Shown here: positions 46,666-55,867 of the stretch, in pieces
Layout of the letters: each line of letters opens with the position of its first letter
Numbering within the stretch: the stretch's first letter is position 1
Assembly (NCBI GenBank): GCA_028873925.1
Contig: JAPPNA010000124.1
Span: 1-56,146 of the forward strand
DNA: 56,146 bases
Reading direction: 5' to 3'
DNA from: Bacteroidota bacterium
GTDB lineage: Bacteria > Bacteroidota > Rhodothermia > Rhodothermales > Bin80
Translations under genes and position numbers: made by a program
Notes under the pieces: model-generated
Databases searched by the model: none
Told to the model about the DNA's origin: nothing
The model's input: the letters and a program-made list of their open reading frames with translations, nothing else

Positions 46666-47751
46666 TCAACGGGTGCGGTGCAGATTCCGCATGCGATCAT
46701 GCCGCGTGATCGCCTCGCTTAAAAGCTCATCGACCAACCTTGGGAAAGTGATGCCCGTATGGGCCCACAGGCGCGGGTACATGCTGACTGAAGTGAAGCC
46801 GGGGATGGTATTGATTTCGTTGACATAGATATTGCCGCCACTGGACAGGAAAAAATCCACACGAGCCATGGACTCGCAATTCAGGGCCTCACAGGTCCGG
46901 CGGGCCATGCTGCGGATCTGATCGGACTCCGCTTCGGACAGCTCGGCAGGTACAATCAGCTGCGTCCCGGATTCGTCCTCATACTTAGCCTCATATGAGT
47001 AGAATTCGTGGGAGGTAACGATTTCTCCACAAACGGAAACACGCACCGGAGCCGGTCCCAGCACCGCGCACTCAATCTCCCTACCGTCTATCCCTGACTC
47101 CACTACAACGGTTGAGTCAAACAGAAAAGCATGGTCCAGAGCCTCATCAAACTCCGACCTGCGGCGGACCTTGGAAATCCCGACTGAGGATCCCGTATTG
47201 GCCGGCTTGACAAACAGCGGGTGGCCAAGCGCCCGCACACAGCTGTCGTAATCCGGTCTCCGCACATCATTCTGCCGGGCTACCCGGAAGTCCACCACAG
47301 GTATATCAGCCTCGCGCAGCAGGCGCTTGGTGCACACCTTATCCATGCCCGCCGCCGAGGCCAGTACGCCGGCCCCCACACAGGGCATATCGTAGAGTGT
47401 CAGCAATCCCTGGATGGTCCCATCCTCCCCATTGGTCCCGTGCAGCACCGGAAACGCCACATCCACCCGCCGCCGCGGGGCCTCCTGCCCATCCAGCGGG
47501 ATAATCCGGCCGCCATGGGCCAAAACGATGCGGCCAAGAGAGATATGAGCCTCCGGGAATTGCGCCGTCCCGCGCGACCCCTCAAAGTATCCCGTCAGCT
47601 GCCAGGTGCCCTCCGCTTCAATGCACACCAATGTAAGGTCCCAAGGCTCCGACCGAAGGGCATCAAATATGCTGCGCGCTGACACCACGGACACGGCATG
47701 CTCAGCAGAACGGCCGCCGTAAATCAGCAGCACATGCGGCCTGGTGCCCAT
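46666..47751 (-). CDS. ddl: D-alanine--D-alanine ligase
   Basis: This 361-residue ATP-grasp enzyme joins two D-alanines for peptidoglycan. It opens VLLIYGGRSAEHAVSVVSA and has GTNGEDGTIQGLL, KPANTGSSVGISKV, SYEAKYEDESGTQLI and the metal and substrate block VNEINTIPGFTSVSMYPRLW. The tyrosine in the KY loop points to D-Ala rather than D-lactate specificity. The start ATG is 4 bp from the pyrC stop and murF follows in 6 bp. Confidence 0.93.
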   Translation of the reverse strand: MGTRPHVLLIYGGRSAEHAVSVVSARSIFDALRSEPWDLTLVCIEAEGTWQLTGYFEGSRGTAQFPEAHISLGRIVLAHGGRIIPLDGQEAPRRRVDVAFPVLHGTNGEDGTIQGLLTLYDMPCVGAGVLASAAGMDKVCTKRLLREADIPVVDFRVARQNDVRRPDYDSCVRALGHPLFVKPANTGSSVGISKVRRRSEFDEALDHAFLFDSTVVVESGIDGREIECAVLGPAPVRVSVCGEIVTSHEFYSYEAKYEDESGTQLIVPAELSEAESDQIRSMARRTCEALNCESMARVDFFLSSGGNIYVNEINTIPGFTSVSMYPRLWAHTGITFPRLVDELLSEAITRHDRMRNLHRTR

Positions 47752-47755
47752 GGAT

Positions 47756-49042
47756 TCACGAAGAATTTGATTTTACCAGCTGCCCGTGGTTATAGATGGC
47801 CCACACCCGGCCCGTCATTATACTGCCGATAAAGGGGGTGTTGCGGGCCTTTGAACAAATATTCTCTCGCGTAAAGGTCCATTCGGTAGTGGCATCAAAC
47901 ACGGTCAGATTGGCCGAGGCACCGACAGCCACTTCCGGGACAGGCAGTCCGAAAATCCGCCGCGGCGCGACGCACACCTTGCGCACCGCCTCTGCCACGG
48001 ACAATGTTCCGGGGCTGATCAGATGCGTTCCGGTCAGCCCCCAGGCGGTTTCCAGCCCGATAATCCCATAGGGGGCCGTACAGAATTCCACTTCCTTCTC
48101 AAATGGAGCATGGGGGGCATGATCAGTGCAGATCGCATCCAGCGTGCCATCTGAGAGGCCCGACTTGATCGCCGCCACATCTTCCGCCGAACGCAGGGGA
48201 GGATGCATCTTGGTGTCCGAAGAAAAACCGGACGATTCCACGGCCTCGTCGGTGAGCGCAAAATGGTGCGTGCAGGCCTCGGCAGTCACCCGGACTCCCC
48301 GGGCTTTCGCACCGCGAATCAGATCCGTGCTCAGCGCGGTTGATACGTGCGCCACATGGAGATGGGCTCCGGTCAATTCGGCGAGCATCAGATCACGAGC
48401 TACCATGCTCTCCTCGGACAAGGCCGGCACGGGCTTCAGGCCCAGCCGTGTGGACACAAGTCCTTCGTGCATATGGCCTTTCGGACCCATCGTCAGATCC
48501 TCCATGTGGTTGATGATCGGCCGTTGGCACATGCGGGCATACTCGAGGGCTCTACGCATCAGGCCGCTGCTCTGAACCGGTGAACCGTCGTCACTGAACG
48601 CTACGGCACCGCTGTCGGCCAGTTCCGCCATCTCCGTGAGATCGATGCCGGCTCGCCCGCGGGAGACGCATGCGATGGGATAAACATCCACCGGCAGATT
48701 CGCGGCACGCTCAATGATGGAGTGCACCACTTCCCGGGAGTCAATCGGAGGATCGGTATTGGGCATGCAGGCTACCGCAGTAAAGCCGCCGGCGGCCGCC
48801 GCGCGGCATCCGGTCTCAATGGTTTCCTTGTGCTCCTGCCCCGGTTCCCGCAAATGAACATGCATATCCATCCAGCCCGGTGAAATCAACCGATCCCGGG
48901 CATTCAGTACCGGCAGTGCGCCTCCGTCCAGGTTTGGGCCGATCTCTGCAATCGTTCCTCCGATGATGCGCAGATCTGCGCGCTGAAAGGTGCCGGCCAA
49001 AGGAGCCAAAACGGTACCACCCGCCACCAGCAAATCCAGCAT
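47756..49042 (-). CDS. pyrC: Dihydroorotase, class I
   Basis: This amidohydrolase is about 428 residues from the ATG at 49042; a longer frame upstream has no family likeness. It cyclises carbamoyl-aspartate to dihydroorotate for pyrimidine synthesis. The zinc site appears as MDMHVHLREPGQEHKE, with further ligands in INHMEDL and HVAHVSTALS, and the catalytic Asp in AICTDHAPHAPFEKE. These match the class I dihydroorotases rather than allantoinase. It is the first gene of the minus-strand run and is divergent from the response regulator. Confidence 0.9.
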   Translation of the reverse strand: MLDLLVAGGTVLAPLAGTFQRADLRIIGGTIAEIGPNLDGGALPVLNARDRLISPGWMDMHVHLREPGQEHKETIETGCRAAAAGGFTAVACMPNTDPPIDSREVVHSIIERAANLPVDVYPIACVSRGRAGIDLTEMAELADSGAVAFSDDGSPVQSSGLMRRALEYARMCQRPIINHMEDLTMGPKGHMHEGLVSTRLGLKPVPALSEESMVARDLMLAELTGAHLHVAHVSTALSTDLIRGAKARGVRVTAEACTHHFALTDEAVESSGFSSDTKMHPPLRSAEDVAAIKSGLSDGTLDAICTDHAPHAPFEKEVEFCTAPYGIIGLETAWGLTGTHLISPGTLSVAEAVRKVCVAPRRIFGLPVPEVAVGASANLTVFDATTEWTFTRENICSKARNTPFIGSIMTGRVWAIYNHGQLVKSNSS

Positions 49043-49190
49043 TACACGCACCTGTATTCCGATCCCAAATATACCGCATCCGGGCCGAATTAAAGGACCG
49101 GTCCCGTAATCGAACAATTCCTGCCGCGTCGGGTATCATTTGTCAGGAGCCTGTTCGCGCAGCCGTACTCAAAAAGTGAACCCGTAATTC

Positions 49191-49907
49191 ATGGATATCC
49201 GTAATCCGGAAGACATAACCATTCTGGTTGTCGATGACGAAGTCGATGTGGTGGAAGTACTCTCGTTTTTCCTGGAGAAGGAGGGATATACGGTCCTGAC
49301 GGCTTATGATGGACTGGAGGCCCTGGAGCAGGGCAAGTCCTGTCCGGATCTGATTCTGCTTGACATCATGATCCCCCTTTTGGACGGATTCGGTGTTTGT
49401 GCGGCCCTGCGGTCGCGGGCGGAGACCGAAAAGATCCCCATAATCTTTTTCAGCGCGAAGATTGAGGACAAAGATAGGGTGCACGGCCTGATGCTCGGTG
49501 GCGATGACTATCTGACCAAGCCTGTAGCTCCACAGGTGATAGTCGCCCATGTCAATGCGCTCTTGCGGCGCAACGGGCTTGCCAAGAGCAGCGTCATTGA
49601 GGCGGACGGGCTGCGCATCTTTGTGGACGAATTCCGCGCCGAACTCAATGGCGTGGATCTGGAGCTGACCCTGACCGAGTTCAATCTGCTCAAATTCCTG
49701 GTTGATCATCCGAGGAATACATTCAAGCGCCAGCAGCTGCTGGATATTATCTGGCGCGACTCCATGATGGTGACTGAGCGAACCGTGGATGCCCATGTCA
49801 AGAATCTGCGCGAAAAACTGGGCGACCCGTTCAAGCGACAGGTTGAAACCGTTCGCGGGGTAGGATACCGCTTCACTTATTCCGCCGATTCCACGGAGGA
49901 AGCGTAG
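49191..49907 (+). CDS. OmpR/PhoB-family response regulator
   Basis: This 238-residue protein has a receiver domain with acidic pocket DDE (15-17), phospho-acceptor D58 in ILLDIMIP, a Ser at the Thr position (FFSAK) and K110. A winged-helix DNA-binding domain follows, with LTLTEFNLLKFLVDHP and RTVDAHVKNLREKLGD leading to VRGVGYRF. It should be phosphorylated by the kinase encoded 46 bp downstream and bind direct repeats in target promoters. The signal and targets are unknown. Confidence 0.93.
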   Translation: MDIRNPEDITILVVDDEVDVVEVLSFFLEKEGYTVLTAYDGLEALEQGKSCPDLILLDIMIPLLDGFGVCAALRSRAETEKIPIIFFSAKIEDKDRVHGLMLGGDDYLTKPVAPQVIVAHVNALLRRNGLAKSSVIEADGLRIFVDEFRAELNGVDLELTLTEFNLLKFLVDHPRNTFKRQQLLDIIWRDSMMVTERTVDAHVKNLREKLGDPFKRQVETVRGVGYRFTYSADSTEEA

Positions 49908-49953
49908 CGCCATTATGCGGGCAGCAGCCCTGTAACCCGGTACGGCACAATCC

Positions 49954-51426
49954 ATGCGCTGGCCCATCTGGTTGTGGAAACCGGATCTGCCCAAACGGGC
50001 GACCACCCAGACTTGGATGATGCTGACGTTTGCCCTGTTTGTGGGTGCGGCTGTCTTTGCGGTCGGGTTGTATGTACTCTACAGTCTGGATTCGCGGATT
50101 CAGGCGGCGGCCCGTGACACGCACCTTGCGCATACCGAGCAGATCGCCATCATCGTTGAGTCCGCGATTGCGGAGCGGAACTGGACGGAGCTGGAGGCAT
50201 CCATGCATCATCTGCACGATGTGCACCACCTCCACGCATTCGTGGCGCACAGTGATTCACTGATCTGGACAGCTGACCCGCATGACAACGATCCGGCGCA
50301 CGAACTTTTGACACTTCCTGATTTGAAGTCAGCTACCCTGGAATCGCCCTTCTTTACCAACCGGCAACTGGAGGATGGCCGCTGGCAGAACGTTGGCGCG
50401 GTGGCCAGGGGCGAATATGTGATTGGACTAACCAGTCTGGAAAGCCCGCTGCAGCATCTGCTGCGTCGGATGCAGAGAAGCACCATGATCGGCCTTTCCC
50501 TCGCCCTGCTGATGGCACTGCTGGGCAGTTGGGTAGCCTCAGACCGTGTCACGCGCCCGCTGCGGACCATTGACCGCACAGCTAAGAACATCACGGCTGG
50601 CAATTTCAACACGGAAATCCGGGTCAGCACCCGGGCTGCCGAGATCCAGGATCTGGCTGCACACCTGAATCAGATGTCGGCCAATTATCGGCAGAAGATT
50701 GAGGAACTGGAGCAATTGGCCCGTGCGCAGAATGAATTCATCGGAAATGTTTCCCACGAAGTGCGCAATCCGATATTCTCCATCAGCGGTTATCTGGAGG
50801 CTCTCTCCACGGGGAGACTGTCCGCTGTACGCCGGCAGGAATTTGCCGCCAAAGGGCTGCGCAACCTCCAGCGGCTGGGCAACCTGTTCAACAACCTGAT
50901 TGAAATCGCGCGCCTCCAGTACCAGGAGGACATGGTGCATCGCACCCGATTCAGTCTCTCCAGCCTTCTTGGAGAGATTTGGGAGCCGCTGCAGGAGAAA
51001 GCTCGGGAAAAGTCGTTGCAACTGTCCCGGCAGATCGGCGATGTCTATGTGTACGCCGATCGGGACCGCATAAAGCAGGTGCTGGACAATCTGATTGAAA
51101 ACGCCATCGTGTACAGCGATCATGGTGCCATCCGCGTCCGCCACCGGACCCGGCAGGGCAAAGTGCAGGTTGAGGTGATTGACGATGGTCGCGGCATACC
51201 CGAAGAACATCTTGACCACATCTTTGAGCGGTTCTATCGGATCGAGCCAGCCCGCTCGCGGCAGAGCGGCGGAACCGGTCTCGGGCTCTCCATAGTGCAG
51301 CAGATATTACAGGCACATGGCGAGCGTATACAGGTGGAAAGCATCGTTGACCGTGGCAGCCGATTCTGGTTTGAATTGCCGCACCACGCTTCAGAACCCG
51401 CCGCCCAGCCGGAATCCGCCGCCTAA
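49954..51426 (+). CDS. Membrane sensor histidine kinase
   Basis: This 490-residue kinase has membrane helices at about 21-43 and 177-195 flanking a periplasmic sensor region of about 130 residues, which contains a His-rich MHHLHDVHHLHAF. A HAMP linker follows (196-248). The dimerisation/phospho-acceptor helix has H268 in NVSHEVRNPIF. The ATPase domain shows N box (LIENAIVYS), DGRGIP and GTGLGLSIV. The histidine cluster could suggest a metal or pH signal, but that is speculation. It is the partner of the response regulator just upstream. Confidence 0.93.
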   Translation: MRWPIWLWKPDLPKRATTQTWMMLTFALFVGAAVFAVGLYVLYSLDSRIQAAARDTHLAHTEQIAIIVESAIAERNWTELEASMHHLHDVHHLHAFVAHSDSLIWTADPHDNDPAHELLTLPDLKSATLESPFFTNRQLEDGRWQNVGAVARGEYVIGLTSLESPLQHLLRRMQRSTMIGLSLALLMALLGSWVASDRVTRPLRTIDRTAKNITAGNFNTEIRVSTRAAEIQDLAAHLNQMSANYRQKIEELEQLARAQNEFIGNVSHEVRNPIFSISGYLEALSTGRLSAVRRQEFAAKGLRNLQRLGNLFNNLIEIARLQYQEDMVHRTRFSLSSLLGEIWEPLQEKAREKSLQLSRQIGDVYVYADRDRIKQVLDNLIENAIVYSDHGAIRVRHRTRQGKVQVEVIDDGRGIPEEHLDHIFERFYRIEPARSRQSGGTGLGLSIVQQILQAHGERIQVESIVDRGSRFWFELPHHASEPAAQPESAA

Positions 51427-51530
51427 CACCATCGGGGCTTGGAACCGTAGTCCGATCCGGCGGGTTTGCTTTAATGGCTGGTCCGCGCACCGCGCCGACT
51501 CAGGGCTGGCCACGGACGATTTGAAGTTGG

Positions 51531-53675
51531 ATGGCCGACCTTCCGCTTAAGGATTCACAGACCGGACACAACCCCGCGCACGAGACAGATGCGAACGGCC
51601 ACAACGGTCATCCCCGACCTATGGCATCGCCAGGCCTGGCTGCGAGCGGTCTGGAAGTGATACCCGTAGGCCCCGAAGATTTCCAGGCATCCACGCTGCT
51701 GCGGGCCTATCGGACGATGGTCACCGCCCGGCGGCTTGACCGCAAAATGCTGACCCTGCTGAAGCAGGGCAAGGGATTTTTTCATATCGGCTGCAGCGGC
51801 CATGAGGCTGCGCAGGCGGCACTGGGGCTGTGGACGCGGCCGGATCGGGACTATTTCTGCCTCTACTATCGCGACCTTGTGGTGGCGCTGATGATGGGGC
51901 AGACCGTGCGCGAGACGCTGATTGATTTTATGGCTAAAGCTGATGGTCCCAATTCGGGCGGGCGTCAGATGCCTATGCACTACAGCCACCGCGACAAGAA
52001 CATGCTGGCGATGGCTTCCTCAGTCGCTTCGCAGTTTTTGCCCGCCTTAGGGCTGGGACTGGCCATTCAGCGTCGCAATAGCGATGCCTTGGTGCTTTGC
52101 TCCGCCGGCGACGGGGCCACCTCCCAGGGTGCGTTTCATGAGGCCCTCAACTGGTCCACGCGCTGCCGCGCTCCGATCCTTTATCTGATACAGGACAACA
52201 AGTATGCGATTTCCGTTCCGGTCTCTGAGCAGACCGCGGGGGGTACGCCCTACAAGCTCGCGGCCGGATATGAAGGGCTGGCCCGGATCCAGGTGGATGG
52301 CACGGACTTCTTCCAGGTATATGCCGCCGCGCGCGCGGCAACAGCGTACATCCGCAATGGTCAGGGACCTGTGTGTATGGTGGCTGAAGTCGTCCGGCTT
52401 CTGCCGCATTCTTCGTCTGACAATCACCTCAAGTACCGTTCCGAAGAGGAATTGGATCTGGACAGACAGGTAGATCCCATTATGCGGATGGAGGTGGCCC
52501 TGATTGAAGGCGGGATGCTATCGGAATCCAGCGTGGAGGCCATCCGTGATCAGGTGCACCGCGAGGTAGACGAGGCGGCCGTCTGGGCCGAGTCGCAGGT
52601 GGATCCGGGGGCCTCCAGTGCGACTACGCATGTCCTTTATGAAGGAGAGCTGGATCTGGACTATGAACGTGAAGACCCCGTCGGCGAGCCGGTCGTAATG
52701 GTGGATGCAATCAACCATGCGCTCCACGAGGAAATGGCACGCACTCCCTCCATTCTCGTGTACGGTGAAGATGTAGCCGGTCCGAAAGGCGGTGTCTTTA
52801 CGGCCACACGCGGATTGACGAAGGCCTATGGAGAGGACCGCTGCTTTAATTCTCCTTTGGCGGAGGCATCCATAGTGGGTACCGCGGTAGGTTTGAGCGC
52901 AATGGGATTCAAGCCGGTCATAGAGATTCAATTCGCCGACTACATCTGGCCAGCAATGCAACAGCTGCGCAATCAGGTCTCTTCTATGCGCTATCGCTCC
53001 AACAACCAGTGGAGCTGTCCGATGGTGATTCGGGTTCCGTGCGGCGGTTATATCCATGGTGGTATCTGCCATTCTCAGAATGTTGAGAGCGTTATGGCGC
53101 ACATGCCCGGCTTTCGGGTTGTGATGCCTGCAACAGCGGCGGATGCCAAAGGGCTGCTGAAGACATCGATCCGCTGTGAAGATCCGGTCATTTTCCTTGA
53201 ACATAAGGCCCTGTATCGTGCGGCCGGGGCCCGAACGCCGGAGCCGGGACCGGAATACCTGGTCCCGTTCGGGAAAGCCCGCCGAGTCCGTGAGGGCACA
53301 AACCTCACCGTAGTTACATACGGCTACATGGTGCATCAATGCGAGAGAGCCGCCCGGCTGCTGGCCCGGGAGGATGAGGTGTCCCTTGAGATCATTGATC
53401 TGCGCAGCATCATGCCGTTGGATACGGCATCCGTTCTGGACTCGGTGCGCAAGACCGGCCGAGTACTGATTGTCCATGAAGATCATGAGTTTATCGGATT
53501 CGGTGCCGAAATCAGTGCGCAAATCGCCGATCATGCCTTTGAATTCCTGGACGCGCCGGTCCGCCGCCTGGCCAGTGCACTATCCTACGTCCCGTTCGCC
53601 GACACACTTGAACGGACGGTGCTGCCCCAGATTGAAGATATTCTGGAGAGTGCACGGCAGGTCGTGCGGTGGTAG
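51531..53675 (+). CDS. Fused alpha/beta E1 subunit of a 2-oxoacid dehydrogenase
   Basis: This 714-residue protein joins both E1 chains. The alpha part (about 50-370) holds the thiamine diphosphate motif CSAGDGATSQGAFHEALNW with the distant N of QDNKYAISVP (193-226). The beta part (about 385-714) has ILVYGEDVAGPKGGVF, FADYIWPAMQQLRNQ, CGGYIHGGICHSQ and the final IGFGAEISAQIADH. It decarboxylates a branched-chain 2-oxoacid or pyruvate and passes the acyl group to E2. The branched-chain type is more likely from sequence style, but E2 and E3 genes are absent here. It starts 105 bp after the kinase gene. Confidence 0.9.
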   Translation: MADLPLKDSQTGHNPAHETDANGHNGHPRPMASPGLAASGLEVIPVGPEDFQASTLLRAYRTMVTARRLDRKMLTLLKQGKGFFHIGCSGHEAAQAALGLWTRPDRDYFCLYYRDLVVALMMGQTVRETLIDFMAKADGPNSGGRQMPMHYSHRDKNMLAMASSVASQFLPALGLGLAIQRRNSDALVLCSAGDGATSQGAFHEALNWSTRCRAPILYLIQDNKYAISVPVSEQTAGGTPYKLAAGYEGLARIQVDGTDFFQVYAAARAATAYIRNGQGPVCMVAEVVRLLPHSSSDNHLKYRSEEELDLDRQVDPIMRMEVALIEGGMLSESSVEAIRDQVHREVDEAAVWAESQVDPGASSATTHVLYEGELDLDYEREDPVGEPVVMVDAINHALHEEMARTPSILVYGEDVAGPKGGVFTATRGLTKAYGEDRCFNSPLAEASIVGTAVGLSAMGFKPVIEIQFADYIWPAMQQLRNQVSSMRYRSNNQWSCPMVIRVPCGGYIHGGICHSQNVESVMAHMPGFRVVMPATAADAKGLLKTSIRCEDPVIFLEHKALYRAAGARTPEPGPEYLVPFGKARRVREGTNLTVVTYGYMVHQCERAARLLAREDEVSLEIIDLRSIMPLDTASVLDSVRKTGRVLIVHEDHEFIGFGAEISAQIADHAFEFLDAPVRRLASALSYVPFADTLERTVLPQIEDILESARQVVRW

Positions 53676-54386
53676 TTCGCGCAGTTAGCAGGCAGTTGAC
53701 CTGCCGTTACCCCATATTGCGGCATAGGCGTACGCACACGGGATCTTGGTAAAGAGACCTGCTCAAGTGCTCAAGGGACGGGGGGCTGTTAGGGTCCGTG
53801 CACGAGCAAGCCGCAGAAACGGCAACTGCGGGCGTTTCTGCCCTTGATCGACAGTTTGGTCGGGTGAGTTTAGATTCAGCATCGGTTTATGCATGCCGCT
53901 ATCTGGTGTCTGATGGGGCCAGACCTGAATGCCTGGTGCTTTCAGCCGGAGGAAATGCAACTTTTCGGCCTACACCCGCTGTCGCAGCACACAATCCCGG
54001 ACACCGCGCGCCTTGCTGCTGGCCCGCATCCGACTCAGCTGCGCTTAGCACCGTTTGCCGTATGCAGGCGCATAGTGGAATTCATGCCCGCAGCTCAAGC
54101 ACCCTTAAGGCCGCACTTTGCGATCGGGGCTTATTCGAAATTATGTCCTGCTAGACCAGACTCCGCGCTGCGTCTCCGGGACTGGCGGGGCAGCACGGAG
54201 CTTCTTTGGTGACGTAACAGGGCTTAAGTGCGGCCGCTTGTGCCACGAGCAATGGCTTCTGCCGAACAAGGGGGGTCAGCGACAGAAGCCTGATTCAACA
54301 CTTTGAGCTGGCTGCAGCGGCCGGTGATTGGGGCCTGCACGCGACCGCATTGACGGATCACGACCCGGATTGATGCAGCCCGGCTG
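53676..54386. other. Intergenic stretch without a supported gene
   Basis: About 700 bp after the E1 gene. Frames reach 118 codons but have no family likeness. The only structured item I see is the stem-loop at 53813-53841. Confidence 0.45.
53813..53841. repeat. Inverted repeat (9-bp perfect stem, 11-nt loop)
   Basis: GCAGAAACG and CGTTTCTGC pair perfectly around an 11-nt loop, 138 bp after the E1 stop. There is no T run after it, so it is at best a weak terminator or an mRNA 3'-end hairpin. Confidence 0.35.
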
Positions 54387-54701
54387 TCAATTGAACGGCT
54401 GGGAGACCAGATAGCCAAACAGCGCCCCCAGAATTGCAATGATGACCGGAACACCGAGTCCAATCATCCACTTGATCATCCCCAACTGCTTGCCAACATC
54501 CGCGAACTGAGCAGTCGTAACACTCTTGACCTCATCAATCCGCGCATTCATAAGCTTCTCCTGAGCCTCAAATCGATCATCCATGCGCTTTTGCTGGTGC
54601 GACATGTCCGAGCGTAGGCCCCGGATTTCGGCCTCAATGGCAGCCAGACGGTCCGCTGTGCGATCAGTTCTGACTTCTGGGGGTGAGATGATTTCTGCCA
54701 T
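54387..54701 (-). CDS. Small coiled-coil protein with C-terminal membrane anchor
   Basis: From the ATG at 54701 this is 104 residues (MAEIISPPEVRTDRTADR). A longer frame upstream is not protein-like. It has a charged helical region (LAAIEAEIRGLRSDMSHQQK, then MDDRFEAQEKLMNARIDEVK) and a membrane segment with IIAILGALFGYLVS at the end. Architecture and style match the protein at 14015-14395, without the same tandem repeats. The family and role are unknown. It lies among insertion-sequence relics. Confidence 0.6.
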   Translation of the reverse strand: MAEIISPPEVRTDRTADRLAAIEAEIRGLRSDMSHQQKRMDDRFEAQEKLMNARIDEVKSVTTAQFADVGKQLGMIKWMIGLGVPVIIAILGALFGYLVSQPFN

Positions 54702-55207
54702 GCGGCATTGCCTTGTAATTTTGAAGGTCAGTTCCTGATGCGTAACCGGGGCAATACAGACTGAGTTCCATATTTCTGAAAAAGACAGCGGCCAATTGGA
54801 CAAATGCGGCCGCCCCGCCGGGAAAATCCGCCAACTTGCCGGGACCATCGGCCTCAAAAGCCACGGTAACAGCACCTGCAGGCGTTTCGGCACCCGATTG
54901 ATTCCTTAAGACGGGTGAATCCTGACACTTCACAATCGATTTGCGCAAGCCTTGAGTATTCAGGTCAGGGATCCCCACCGATTCAGATTGATACTCCGGA
55001 GCTGTAGCTCTGCGCTGTTCATTGCACTCTGGGAAGCGAGTGCCTGGCGGTTGTTTCAGGGTATTGATTGTACATCATGAATGACTCCCGCCGTGTTCCT
55101 GTGAGTCGGAATGGCCGGCCGCCGCTCCGGGGCACCGGATCCTCGGTAAACTGCATCCGCATGGAGGCACCGCTGAATTCCTGGCGGTAGCCTGACTTCC
55201 GGTGGTC
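54702..55207. other. Intergenic stretch without a supported gene
   Basis: About 500 bp between the coiled-coil gene and the ISNCY relic. No motif, RNA gene or terminator is recognised; minus-strand frames are open for up to 104 codons but are of random composition. Confidence 0.4.
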
Positions 55208-55500
55208 CGCACCAAATGCTCGGCCATTCCGACTGCATAAGCGACATGGAGTACCCGTTGCAGACGATCATGTACCCTCTGAGTCGGCAGGGTGCCGCTG
55301 GAGATCAACGCGGTCGTGCTGGGCACAAGCGGCTTACTCATTGATTCGCTGGAAGGTCGGATGAACTCGGCGATCATCTGGACGCTCGTGCACGAGCCAC
55401 GGAGGTGGATCTGCATTGGGGCGCAATGCCGCGCAAGCGGTCCGGGGCTTGCCATGAGGTTATGGGCTGACACCGGCATACGACTTGGAGGTTGAAGCGG
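55208..55500 (+). pseudogene. Second ISNCY transposase relic (middle part)
   Basis: This segment is alignable by eye to about 12051-12290 of the other relic. Shared marks are a CTCGGCCAT stretch, GCAGACGATCATG against GCAAACGATCATG, then GGGCACAA and GATTCGCTGGAAGG with a following ACTCGGCG. The translation reads LLIDSLEGRMNSAI and, after a shift, ATEVDLHWGAMPRK. It is more worn than the first copy and lacks both element ends. Confidence 0.6.
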
Positions 55501-55867
55501 CTCTCCAGCGGGTGCGCGTGTCCGGCCGTTGGCGCAATCCGGCTACTGTTGTTTGGCGACAAATAAAATTAGTGGCGGCGACTCTTGGAAACCGGGCGAC
55601 AACGGCCCCATCACCATGTGACACCCCATCCCGGAGAATTCATCACGGTGTCGCTCCAGGCTCCCGAGGCGGCATTGGGTCAACCCGGTGTAGGATTGCC
55701 GCAGCGAGCCGGAAACTTGGCCTATTTGAGGTTGCTAAGGAGGTGAATTGTGGTGTTTTGTAGCCGGAATCCACTGGCTTTCGGTGCCGAATGTAGTGTG
55801 TGTTCGTACCAATCCCGCGTTTTGCCACACGGGGGTCAATACAAGGCGGTGTCCCAGATTCAGTTGG
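55501..55867. other. Intergenic stretch without a supported gene
   Basis: Between two transposase relics. A 92-codon frame from 55485 has no recognised content. Probably decayed element sequence. Confidence 0.4.

Noticed and set aside
45946-46722. 258-codon open frame antisense to murF
   Set aside because: Shadow frame; murF motifs on the other strand are complete.
52518-53534. 338-codon open frame antisense to the E1 gene
   Set aside because: Shadow of a conserved coding region; no family likeness, membrane segment or signal.
53690-53706. Hairpin GGCAG/CTGCC after the E1 gene as a terminator
   Set aside because: The stem is only 5 bp and no T run follows.
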